Source of the DNA: Sinohyriopsis cumingii
Taxonomy: Eukaryota; Mollusca; Bivalvia; Unionida; Unionidae
Direction of reading: 5' to 3'
Assembly (NCBI GenBank): GCA_028554795.2
Contig: CM068835.1
Location: 59,243,719-59,307,718, forward strand
Length of the DNA stretch: 64,000 nucleotides
Below the pieces are notes generated by a model that saw only the letters and a list, made by a program, of their open reading frames with translations, made no database searches and was not told the DNA's origin. The position numbers were made by a program, and so were the translations under genes. Below, one piece after another: positions 11,248-24,300 of the stretch (the stretch's first letter is position 1; each line of letters starts with the position of its first letter).

Positions 11248-14200
11248 CGATGATGTAGGAATAAATCAAGCCATGTTTATGTGTATTCATGCATATATCT
11301 ATACATGAGTATGTTGGATTTTGGTATAAATTCCTGCTTATAACTCAATCAATATTCATTTATGAAGACCATGCATGCTATGTTGAACAAATGAATCAAT
11401 ATATGTCTACAGAGTTTTCATCCACTGCTGCATAGCACCTCAGTTTGTGGGGAAATTACTTCAAATACCATTCGACAAATAAAATAAGGAATTGAATTAT
11501 CCAATAAATTGTTGTCTGTGCCCAATGGCTCCACGATCCACTGGATAACAAATAACTTTCGAACCTCCTTCAAATATAGCCTGAGCAATTACAAATCAAA
11601 TATTCAATACCAAAGTGAACAGAATGCTTTACTAGGATTATGTTTCTTGAAAATCGTCACAAATTGACATCAATTTGAAGGAGAGATAATTAGACTATAT
11701 TGCTGTACTGTAAAGAAAAAACATAAAAATATAGTAATATTGTTACAGAAAGAAACACAGTTCAACATTACAATAATACTCTTAAATTCATTAAGAATTC
11801 CTTTGTCATCTAACTACTCTATGATTTTAGCTTATGTTTCTTACATTAATATAAGATCCATTCTTTTTCTTACGAATTCTGTACAGCTTACTACTTCAAT
11901 TTTTTGTCAGGGATAATTCTAACCAAAAAGGCATGGCAAACAGAACAAACAAATGAGATACTACCTTTCTGTTATGGTGCTACGATGACTGTTTAGACAA
12001 AGTAGAAGAAAAGATACTGAAATAATACTTACGTACTGTTTTGTGAAGGATATGATGAAAAAGAAGAAACACAAAACAATGGTATGATACTACTGATTAA
12101 CATCAGTATGGATAGGAATATGATGACATTATAATTGACATCTTTCATCAGATATCCATAACTGTACTCTGCAAAATAATATAACCAAATTCCTAACATT
12201 GAACAGACTATGTATTAGAGACAAGGTACTTTCCAATCTTTTCAAAAATAACATTTTTTTAGGGGAACTCTGAACGACAGACACTATTAATAGCCTGCAA
12301 AGTGCAAAACATAATAGTCACAATTAATCCCGTCAGTGGTCACCCGTCAGTGATCTTGTGAATGAAATTAAAGATGTTTGTGGAGTTTCTTCCTTGAAAT
12401 TCTAGGCAGTGAACTAAGAGATATAAACCTCCTCCTACTAGATTAAATTACCAATGACTCGCTGATCATAATCACAATGGCTCAAGAGGGGTATTTTCCT
12501 TCCTGTCCCACTCACAGAAACGACCTGCCAGTTAAGATCATTCCGACCCTCAGACTTCACAGAAACAGAAAGGTCAAAAGATTATTCAGTTTCATAATCA
12601 ATTGCAAAGTCTGACGTAAGAACATCACGCTCCAATTAATCTAAAACATCATAGTCATCTGACCCTATCATTACAACTTATGGCTCTAAAGCATAATCAG
12701 ATCCATTCTTAATCCTTTCGAACTTTCTGCACTTTAATTCATTCATCAGTTGTGGCGCTACGGTGACTCCTTTGACAACGTAGAAGGAGAGATTTTGATA
12801 TAACACTTTGTCGCTGTTTTATGAAGGAAAAAATGGCTTCCCTTTCCACTGGAAACCAAATAACTGTGGAAATTCCTTGAAAAAGAGGCTGAACAATTAA
12901 AAATCCAATATTAATATACTAATGTGATCAGAATGCTAGGATTATGTTTCCTAAAAATCGTCACAAATTGACATCAATTTGAATGAGAGATAATTAGACA
13001 ATATTGCTGTATTCTAAAAAAAAAAGAAATATAGTAATATTCTTACACAGATAAAAGATCAACAGTACAATAATACTCTCAAATTTATGAAGAATTCCTT
13101 TGTTATCTGATTACTCTAAAATTTCAGCTTATGTTTCTTACGGTAAAGTAAGATCCATTCTTTCTTCTTTCGAATTTTGTACAGCTTACTTCTTCAATTT
13201 TCTCTCAGGGATTATTCTACCCAAAAAGTCATGGCAAACACAACAATCAAATGAATGTCTACCCTTCTGTTATGGTCCTACGATGACTGTGCAGACAACG
13301 TAGAAGAAAAGGTACTGAAATAATACTTACTGCCTGTTTTGTGAAGGATATGATGAAAAAGAAGAAATACAAAACAATAAATGGTATGCTACTACTTATT
13401 AATATCAGTATAGATTATTACATGATGATATAATGTCTTGTAATGGAGAACTTTCACAAAACATCCATAACAGTATACTCTTAAAAAAAAGAGCCAAATT
13501 CCTAACATTGAACAGGCTACGTATTAGAGACAAGGTACTTTCCAATCTTTTCAATAATAAAATGTTTCGAGGGGATGTCTGAACGACAAAAACAAATGAT
13601 AGCCTGCAAAAGTGGTAAACTTAATAATGACAATTAATGCCATCAGTGGTCACCCGTCCGTGATCTTGTCAATGAAACTAAAGAAGCTTGTGGAGTTTCT
13701 TCCTTGAAAGTCTAGGCCGTGAAGAAAGATATATAACCATCCTCCTGCTAGATTAAATTGTCAATTACTGGCTCCTAATAATCACAATGGCTGAATAGGT
13801 ATATTTTCCTCCATATCCCACTCTCAGAAATGGCCTGCCAGTGATGATTATTCCGACCATCAGTCTTCACAGAAACAGAAAGATTAAATTACTGTTCAGT
13901 TCCATAAGCAGTTGCAAACTCTGACTTTACGACATTACGCACAAATTAATCTAGAATATCTTAGTCAGCTGACCCTATCATTTAAACTTATGGCTCTAAA
14001 GCATAATCAGATCCATTCTTAATCCTTTCGAACTTTCTGCACTTTCATTCATTCATCAGTTGTGGCGCTACGGTGACTCCTTTGACAACGTAGAAGGAAA
14101 AATTTTGATATAATACTTTGTCGCTGTTTTATGAAGGATAAAATGAAAAAGTAGAAATACAAAATATTCAGTGATATCATGCTACTGTTTAGCATCAGTA

Positions 14201-15559
14201 TATATAGGAACATGTTGATATGATGTGTTATAATGGAAAATCTGCATGGAGTTTACTTAAAAGTGTAACTTTAATAATACAATAACCAAATTCCTAACAT
14301 TGAACAACTGTGTATGGCTATTTTTCTTTCACTACATTTATTTCCATGTATTATTTTGACCTTTTTCTCATTGACAAGGATATATTGACAGCTGGATGCA
14401 TCTAGGAATGAATCAATCTATGTTTATGTGTATTCATGTATGTTTCTATACATAAGTATATGTATTGTGATATGAGTTCCTGCTTATAACTCAATCACAA
14501 TTCATTTATGAAGAACATGCATGCTATGTTGAACAAATGAATCAATATATGTCCACATAGTTTTCATCTACTGCTGCATAGCACTCAGTTTGTGGGAAAT
14601 TAGTTCAGACACAACTCGACAAATAAAATAAGGAATTAAATAATCCAGTAAATTGTTCTGTGTAAATAATGGCTTCACTTTCAACTGGATACCAAATACC
14701 TGTGGAAACTCCTTGAAATAGAGTCTGAGCAACTACTCATCCAATATTCAATACTAATGTGATCCGAATGCTTTACTAGGATTATGTTGTCTGAAAATCG
14801 TCACAAATTGACATCAATTTGAATGAGACATAATTAGACTATATTGCTGTATTCTAAATAAAAAACATAGAATATTGTAATATTCTTACAGAGAGAAACA
14901 CAGTTCAACTTTACAATAATACTCTCAAATTCATTAAGAATTCCTTTGTCATCAGACAACTCTATGAATTTAGCTTGTGTTTCTTACAGTAAAGTAAGAT
15001 TCATTCTTTCATCTTTCGAATTTTGTACAGCTTACTTCTTCCATTTTCTCTCAGGGATTATTCTACCCAAAAAGGCATGACAAACAGAACAAACAAATGC
15101 TTGTCTTTGCTTGTGTCATGGTGCTAAATGTGACTCTTCAGTCAACGTAGAAGAAAGGGTACTGAAATAATACTTACCGCCTGTTTTGTGAAGCATATGA
15201 TGAAAAAGAAGAAATACAAATCAATCAGTGGTATGATACTACTGATTAACATCAGTATACATAAGAACATGAAGATATAATGTCTTGCAATGGAGAACTT
15301 TCATCAAATATCCATAACTGTATCTTCTGTAATAATAGAGCCAAATTCCTAACATTTAACAGCCTATGTATTAGAGACAAGGTACTTTCTAATCTTTTCA
15401 AAAATAAAATGTTTCGAGAGGAAGTGTAAACGACAAAAACAATTGATAGGCTGCGAAGTGTAAAACTTAATAATCACAATTAATGCCGTCAGTGGTCACC
15501 CGTCAGTGATCTTGTGAATGAAACTAAAGATGCTTGTGAAGCTTCTTCCTTGAAAAGCT

Positions 15560-18500
15560 AGGCAGTGAACTAACACATATACACCTCCTCCTGCTAGATT
15601 ATTTTGTCGAAGACTGGCTTATCATATTAACAATGGCTCAAGAGGTGTATATTTGTTCCTGTCCCACTCTCAGAAATGACCTGCCAGTGATGATCATTCC
15701 GACCCTCAGTCTTCACAGAAACGGAAAGGTCAAATGACTATTCAGTTTTATAATCAATTGCAAACTCTGATGTAATAACATTACGCTCATATTAAGATAG
15801 AATATCTTAGTTTTTTGACCCTATCATTTCAACTTATGGCTTTAAAGCATAATCAGATCCATTCTTCCTCCTTTCGAACTTTCTGCACTTTCATTCATTC
15901 ATCAGTTGTGGCGCTACGGTGACTCCTTTGACAACATAGAAGGAAATATATTGATATCATACTTTGACGCTGTTTTATGAAGAATAAAATGAAAAAGTAC
16001 AAATACAAAATATTCAATGATATCATGCTACTTTTTAGCATCAGTAGATATAGGAACATGTTGATATAATGTGTTGTAATGGATAATTTGCATCAACTTT
16101 ACTTAATAAGTGTGTCTTCTATAATACAATAACCAAAATCCTAACACTGAACAACTGTGTATGACTATATTTATTTCACTACATTTGTTTCCATGTATTA
16201 TTGTCTTCGTTTTCTCATAGACAAGGATATTTTGACAACTAGATGCATGTAGGAATGAATCAATCCATGTTTATGTGTATTCATGCATGTATGTATACAT
16301 AAGTATATGTATTCTGCTATGAGTTCCTGCTTAGAACTCAATCAGAATTCATTTATGAAGAACATGCATGCTATGTTGAACAAATGAATCAATATATGTC
16401 CACAGAGTTTTCATCTACTGCTGCATTGCACTCAATTTGTGGGAAATTATTTCAGATACAATTCCACAAATAAAATAAGGAATTGTATTATCGAATAAAT
16501 TGTTCTGTGTGCACAATGGCTTCACTTTCTACTGGAAACCAAATAACTGTGGAAATTCCTTGAAAAAGAGGCTGAACAATTAAAAATCCAATATTCAATA
16601 CTAATGTGATCAGAATGCTAGGATTATGTTTCCTAAAATCGTCACAAATTGACATCAATTTGAATGAGAGATAATTAGACAATATTGCTGTATTCTAAAA
16701 AAAAAGAAATATAGTAATATTCTTACACAGATAACAGATCAACAGTACAATAATACTCTCAAATTTATGAAGAATTCCTTTGTTATCTGATTACTCTAAA
16801 ATTTCAGCTTATGTTTCTTACGGTAAAGTAAGATCCATTCTTTCTTCTTTCGAATTTTGTACAGCTTACTTCTTCAATTTTCTCTCAGGGATTATTCTAC
16901 CCAAAAAGTCATGGCAAACACAACAATCAAATGTATGTCTACCCTTCTGTTATGGTCCTACGATCACTGTGCAGACAACGTAGAAGAAAAGGTACTGAAA
17001 TAATACTTACTGACTGTTTTGTGAAGGATATGATGAAAAAGAAGAAATACAGAAAAATTAAATGGTATGCTACTACGTATTAATATCAGTATAGATTATT
17101 ACATGATGATATAATGTCTTGTAATGGAGAACTTTCGCAAAACATCTATAACTGTATACTCTAAAGTAATAGAACCAAATTCCTAACATTGAACAGGCTA
17201 CGTATTAGAGACAAGGTACTTTCCAATCTTTTCAATAATAAAATGTTTCGAGGGGATGTCTGAACGACAAAAACAAATGATATCCTGCAAAGTGGTAAAC
17301 TTAATAATGACAATCAATGTCATCAGTGGTCACCCGTCCGTGATCTTGTCAATGAAACTAAAGAAGCTTGTGGAGTTTCTTCCTTGAAAATCTAGGCAGT
17401 GAAGAAAGAGATATAACCCTCCTCCTGCTAGATTAAATTGTCAATTACTGGCTCCTAATAATCACAATGGCTGAATAGGTATATTTTCCTCCATATCCCA
17501 CTTTCAGAAATGGCCTGCCAGTGATGATTATTCTGACCATTAGTCTTCACAGAAACAGAAAGATTAAATTACTGTTCAGTTCCATAAGCAGTTGCAAACT
17601 CTGACTTTACGACATTACGCACAAGTTAATCTAGAATATCTTAGTCAGCTGACCCTATCATTTCAACTTATGGCTCTAAAGCATAATCAGATCCATTCTT
17701 AATCTTTCGAACTTTCTGCACTTTCATTCATTCATCAGTTGTGGCGCTACGGTGACTCCTTTGACAACGTAGAAGGAAAGATTTTGATATAATACTTTGT
17801 CGCTGTTTTATGAAGGATAAAATGAAAAAGTAGAAATACAAAATATTCAGTGATATCATGTTACTGTTTAGCATCAGTATATATAGGAACATGTTGATAT
17901 GATGTGTTATAATGGAAAATCTGCATGGAGTTTACTTAAAAGTGTATCTTTAATAATACAATAACCAAATTCCTAACTTTGAACAACTGTGTATGGCTAT
18001 TTTTCTTTCACTACATTTGTTTCCATGTATTAGTTTGACCTTTTTCTCATCGACAAGGATATATTGACAACTGGATGCATGTAGGAATGAATCAATCCAT
18101 GTTTATGTGTATTCATGTATGTTTCTATACATAAGTATATATATTGTGATATGAGTTCCTGCTTAGAATTCAATCACAATTCATTTATGAAGAACATGCA
18201 TGCTATGTTGTACAAATGAATCAATATATGTCCACAGAGTTTTCATCTACTGCTGCATAGCACTCAGTTTGTGGGGAAATTATTTCAGATACAAATCAAC
18301 ATACAAAATAAGGAATTGAATTATCCAATCAATTGTTGTGTGTGCACAATGGCTTCACTTTCCACTGGATACCAAATAACTGTGGAAACTCCTTGAAACA
18401 GAGTCTGAACAATTACAAATCCAATATTCAATACTGATGTGATCAGAATGCTTTACTAGGATTACGTTTTCTGAAAATCGTCACAAATTGAAAACTATTT

Positions 18501-21395
18501 GAATGAGACATGCTGAGACTGTATTGCTGTAATTTAAAAAGAAATCATAAAATATAGTAATATTGTTACAGAAGGAAATACATTCAGCATTACAATAATA
18601 CGCTCAAATTCATTACGAATTCACTTGTCATGTGACTACTGTTTGACTGCAGCTTATGTTTCTTGGAGTAAAGTAAGATCCATTCTTCCTTCTCTCAAAT
18701 TTTGTACAACTTACTTCTTCCATTTTCTCTCAAGGATTATTCCACCCAAAAAGGCATGACAAACAGAACAAACAAATGATTGTTTTCCCTTGGTACTACG
18801 ATGACCGTTTAGACAACGTAGAAGAAAAAGTACAGAAATAATACTTACACTCTGTTTTGTTAAGAATATGATGAAAAAGAAGAAATGGAAAGCAATAAAT
18901 TATATGATACTACTGAATGACATCAGTATAGATAGGAACATGATGATATAATGTCTTGTAACGGAGAAGATTCATTCAAAGAACTTTCATTCAAAGAACC
19001 TTAACTGTATCCTCTATACTAATTTAAACAAATTCCTCACATTGAACAGGCTAAGTATTAAAGACAATATACTTTCCAATCATTTCAACAAAAAATATTT
19101 TCGAGGGGAAATTTCAACGACAAAGGCCATTGATAGCCTGCGAAGTGCAAAACTTAATAATCACAATTAATACCATCAGTGGTCACCCGTCAGTGATCTT
19201 GTGAATGAAACTAAATTTCCATGCGGAGTTTCTTCCTTGAAATTCTAGGCACCTCCTCCTACTAGATTACATTGTCAAAGACTGGCTCCTAATAATCACA
19301 ATGGCACAAGTGGTGGATTTTCCATCCTGTCCCACTCTCAGAAATGACCTGCCAGTGATGATCATTCCGACCGTTAGACATCAGAGAAACAGTTTACTTA
19401 ATAAATGTATCAAGTTTACTTAATAAATGTATCTTCCATAACAATATAACCAAATTCCTAACATTGAACATCTATGAATGGCTATATTTTTTTCACTAAA
19501 GTTGTTTCCATGTACTATACACAGCAATTTCATGTAGTCTGGGAAATATTGACAACTGGATGCATGTAGGAATGAATCAATCCATGTTTATGTGTATTCA
19601 TGCATGTATCCATACATGAGTATATGTATTTTGGTATGCGTTTCTGCTTGCAGCTTAATCACAATTAATTGATGAAGAACATAATGCTATGTTGCACCTA
19701 TGAATCCATATATACAACCAATAGTGTGATAGTATTACAGAAAGAAACACAATTCAACATTACAATAATACTATCAAACTGATTTAGTATTCCTCTTATT
19801 TCAATACCCCATGATTTTAGCTAATGTTTCCAACAGTATAATAAGATTAACTCTTACTCTTTTTGAATTAAATAAAGTTTCATTCATTCATCAATTATTC
19901 AGATATGGCAGCTCGTTAGATAACAAAGAAGGAAAGATATTGATATAATATTCTGACGCTGTTTTGTGAAGGATATGATAAAAAACAAGCCATAAAAATC
20001 ATTCAGTGATATAATACTAATACTTAGCATCGGTACGGATAGGAACATCATGATACAATGTGTCGTAATATAGAACTTGCATCAAGTTTATTTATGACTG
20101 TATCTTCTATGATAAGATAACCAAATTCCTAACATTCAACAGCTATGTATGGGTATATTACTTTCACGACATTTGTTTCCATGTACTATAACAACCTTTT
20201 TCACCTGGACAAGGATATATTGACAACTGGATGCATGTAGGAATGAATCAATCCATGTTTATGTGTATTCATGAATGTATCTATACATGAGTATATGTGT
20301 GTTGGTATGACTTCCTGCTTATAACTCAAGCACAATTCATTTATGAAGGACATGCATGCTATGTTGCACAAATGAATCAATAAATGTGTACATAGTTTTC
20401 ATCTACTTCTGCATAGCAGCTCAATTTGTGGGGAAATTACTTAAAATACCTTTCGACAAATAAAGTAAGAAAGTTAATTATAAAATAAATTGTTGTATGT
20501 GCACAATGGCTCCACTATCCACTGGATAACAAATAACTTTGAAAACTCCTTGAAATATAGTCAGAACAAATTAAAACAAATATTCAATACCAATGTGATC
20601 AGAATGCTTTAATAGGATTATGTTTCCTGAAAATCGTCACAAATTGACATCAATTTGAATGAGAGATAATTAGACCATATTGCTGTACTGTAAAGAAAAA
20701 ACATAACAATATAGTAATATTCTTTCAGAAAGAAATACAGTTCAATATTACAATAATACTCTCAAATTCATTAAGAATTGTTTTGTCATCTGACTACTCT
20801 GTGCTTTTAGCTTATGTTTATTACAGTAAAGTAAGATCTATTCTTTTTCTTTCGATTTCTGTACAGCTTACTACTTCAATTTTCTGACCGGGATTATTCT
20901 AACCAAAACGGCATGGCAAACAGACCACTCAAATAAGTTACTACCCTTTTGTTATTGTGCTACGATGACTGTTTAGACAACGTAGAAGAAAAGGTACTGA
21001 AATAATACTTACTGCCTGTTTTGTGAAGGATATGATGAAAAAGAGGAAATACAAAACAATCAATGGTATGATACTACTGACTAACATCAGTATAGATAGG
21101 AACATGATGATATAATGTCTTGTAATGGAGAACTTTCATCAAATATCCATAACTGTATTCTGTAAAATAATATAACCAAATTCCTAACATTGAACAGGCT
21201 ATGTATTAGAAACAAGGTACTTTCCAATCTTTTCAAAAATAACATGTTTTAGTGGAAATCTGAACGACAAAAACTATTGATAGCGTGCAAAGTGCAAAAC
21301 ATAATTATCACAATTTAATGCCATCAGTGGTCACCCGTCAGTGATCTTGTGAGTGAAACTAAAGATGTTTGTGGAGTTTATTCCTTGAAAATCTA
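15560..21395. repeat. 5.8 kb higher-order unit, copy 1
   Basis: Four anchors (16,241, 18,073, 19,558, 20,229) give spacings of 1832, 1485 and 671 bp, then 1847 bp to the next copy. The pattern is a full monomer, a full monomer, a 1,485 bp monomer lacking about 355 bp of module B, and a short monomer. The next 5.8 kb repeats this order and most of the sequence. Boundaries are approximate, taken where flanking sequence stops matching near CTAACACATATACACCTCCT. Confidence 0.8.
19391..19434. repeat. Two copies of a 22 bp direct repeat at a deletion junction
   Basis: AGTTTACTTAATAAATGTAT occurs twice in a row where about 355 bp of module B is missing from this monomer. The same structure recurs in the second higher-order unit near 25,183. 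The event therefore predates the 5.8 kb duplication. Confidence 0.75.
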
Positions 21396-24300
21396 GGCAG
21401 TGAACTAACACATATACACCTCCTCCTGCTAGATTATTTTGTCGAAGACTGGCTTATCATATTAACAATGGCTCAAGAGGTGTATATTCCTTCCTGTCCC
21501 ACTCTCAGAAATGACCTGCCAGTGATGATCATTCCGACCCTCAGACTTCACAGAAACGGAAAGGTCAAATGACTATTCAGTTTTATAATCAATTGCAAAC
21601 TCTGATGAAACAACATTACGCTCATATTAAGATAGAATATGCTAGTTTTCTGACCCTATCATTTCAACTTATGGCTTTAAAGCATAATCAGATCCATTCT
21701 TCCTCCTTTCGAACTTTCTGCACTTTCATTCATTCATCAGTTGTGGCGCCACGGTGACTCCTTTGACAACATAGAAGGAAATATATTGATATAATACTTT
21801 GACGCTGTTTTGTGAAGGATAAAATGAAAAAGTACAAATACAAAATATTCAATGATATCATGCTACTTTTTATCATCAGTATACATATGAACATGTTGAT
21901 ATAATGTGTTGTAATGGAAAATTTGCATCAACTTTACTTAATAAGTGTGTCTTCTATAATACAATAACCAAACTCCTAACACTGAACAACTGTGTATGAC
22001 TATATTTATTTCACTACATTTGTTTCCATGTATTATTGTCTTCGTTTTCTCATAGACAAGGATATTTTGACAACTAGATGCATGTAGGAATGAATCAATT
22101 GATGTTTATGTGTATTCATGCATGTATGTATACATAAGTATATGCATTCTGCTATGAGTTCCTGCTTAGAACTCAATCAGAATTCATTTATGAAGAACAT
22201 GCATGTTATGTTGAACAAATGAATCAATATATGTCTACAGAGTTTTCATCTACTGCTGCATTGCACTCAATTTGTGGGAAATTATTTCAGATACAATTCC
22301 ACAAATAAAATAAGGAATTGTATTATCGAATAAATTGTTCTGTGTGCACAATGGCTTCACTTTCCACTGGAAACCAAATAACTGTGGAAATTCCTTGAAA
22401 TAGAGTCTGAACAATTAAAAATCCAATATTCAATACTAATGTGATCAGAATGCTAGGATTATGTTTCCTAAAAATCGTCACAAATTGACATCAATTTGAA
22501 TGAGAGATAATTAGACAATATTGCTGTATTCTAAAAAAAAGAAATATAGCAATATTCTTAAACAGATCACAGATCAACAGTACAATAATACTCTCAAATT
22601 TATGAAGAATTCCTTTGTTATCTGATTACTCTAAAATTTCAGCTTATGTTTCTTACGGTAAAGTAAGATCCATTCTTTCTTCTTTCGAATTTTGTACAGC
22701 TTACTTCTTCAATTTTCTCTCAGGGATTATTCTACCCAAAAAGTCATGGCAAACACAACAAACAAATGAATGTCTACCCTTCTGTTATGGTCCTACGATC
22801 ACTGTGCAGACAACGTAGAAGAAAAGGTACTGAAATAATACTTACGGACTGTTTTGTGAAGGATATGATGAAAAAGAAGAAATAGATTTTTACATGATGA
22901 CATAATGTCTTGTAATGGAGAACTTTCACAAAACATCCATAACTGTATACTCTAAAGTAATAGAGCCAAATTCCCAACATTGAACAGGCTACGTATTAGA
23001 GACAAGGTACTTTCCAATCATTTCAATAATAAAATGTTTCGAGAGGATGTCTGAACGACAAAAACAAATGATAGCCTGCAAAGTGGTAAACTTAATAATG
23101 ACAATTAATGTCATCAGTGGTCACCCGTCCGTGATGTTGTCAATGAAGCTAAAGAAGCTTGTGGAGTTTCTTCCTTGAAAATCTAGGCAGTGAAGAAAGA
23201 GCTATAACCCTCCTCCTGCTAGATTAAATTGTCAATTACTGGCTCCTAATAATCACAATGGCTGAATAGGTATATTTTCCTCCATATCCCACTCTCAGAA
23301 ATGGCCTGCCAGTGATGATTATTCTGACCATCAGTCTTCACAGAAACAGAAAGATTAAATTACTGTTCAGTTCCATAAGCAGTTGCAAACTCTGACTTTA
23401 CGACATTACGCACAAATTAATCTAGAATATCTTAGTCAGCTGACCCTATCATTTCAACTTATGGCTCTAAAGCATAATCAGATCCATTCTTAATCCTTTC
23501 GAACTTTCTGCACTTTCATTCATTCATCAGTTGTGGCGCTACGGTGACTCCTTTGACAACGTAGAAGGAAAGATTTTGATATAATACTTTGTCGCTGTTT
23601 TATGAAGGATAAAATGAAAAAGTAGAAATACAAAATATTCAGTGATATCATGCTACTGTTTAGCATCAGTATATATAGGAACATGTTGATATGATGTGTT
23701 ATAATGGAAAATCTGCATGGAGTTTACTTAAAAGTGTATCTTTAATAATGCAATAACCAAATTCCTAACATTGAACAACTGTGTATGGCTATTTTTCTTT
23801 CACTACATTTGTTTCCATGTATTATTTTGACCTTTTTCTCATCGACAAGGATATATTGACAACTGGATGCATGTAGGAATGAATCAATCCATGTTTATGT
23901 GTATTCATGTATGTTTCTATACATAAGTATATGTATTGTGATATGAGTTCCTGCTTAGAACTCAATCACAATTCATTTATGAAGAACATGCATGCTATGT
24001 TGTACAAATGAATCAATATATGTCCACAGAGTTTTCATCTACTGCTGCATAGCACTCAGTTTGTGGGGAAATTATTTCAGATACAAATCAACATACAAAA
24101 TAAGGAATTGAATTATCCAATAAATTGTTATGTGTGCACAATGGCTTCACTTTCCACTGGATACCAAATAACTGTGGAAACTCCTTGAAACAGAGTCTGA
24201 ACAATTACAAATCCAATATTCAATACTGATGTGATCAGAATGCTTTACTTGGATTATGTTTCCTGAAAATCGTCACAAATTGAAAACTATTTGAATGAGA

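Larger units (their letters stand above)
1..15559. repeat. Tandem array block I: rearranged 1.84 kb monomers
   Basis: This block is made of diverged copies of the array monomer. I used the motif GGATGCATGTAGGAATGAAT as an anchor and find it, or a close variant, at 134, 2869, 3808, 5640, 7488, 8606, 10577, 11248 and 14394. The regular spacings are 1832, 1848 and 671 bp. The irregular ones are explained by visible events: a deletion near 1,880, loss of about 1 kb near 2,978, a 155 bp duplication at 3,191-3,500, an A/B hybrid near 8,108, a SINE at 9,115 and a deletion at 12,833. Short ORFs occur in all frames but are broken by stops and indels between copies, so I read the block as non-coding. 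Confidence 0.9.

Noticed and set aside
21369..21572. A small ORF over the conserved GC-richer box
   Set aside because: The upstream start is not conserved and the frame is interrupted in most copies. The conservation is better treated as a DNA feature.
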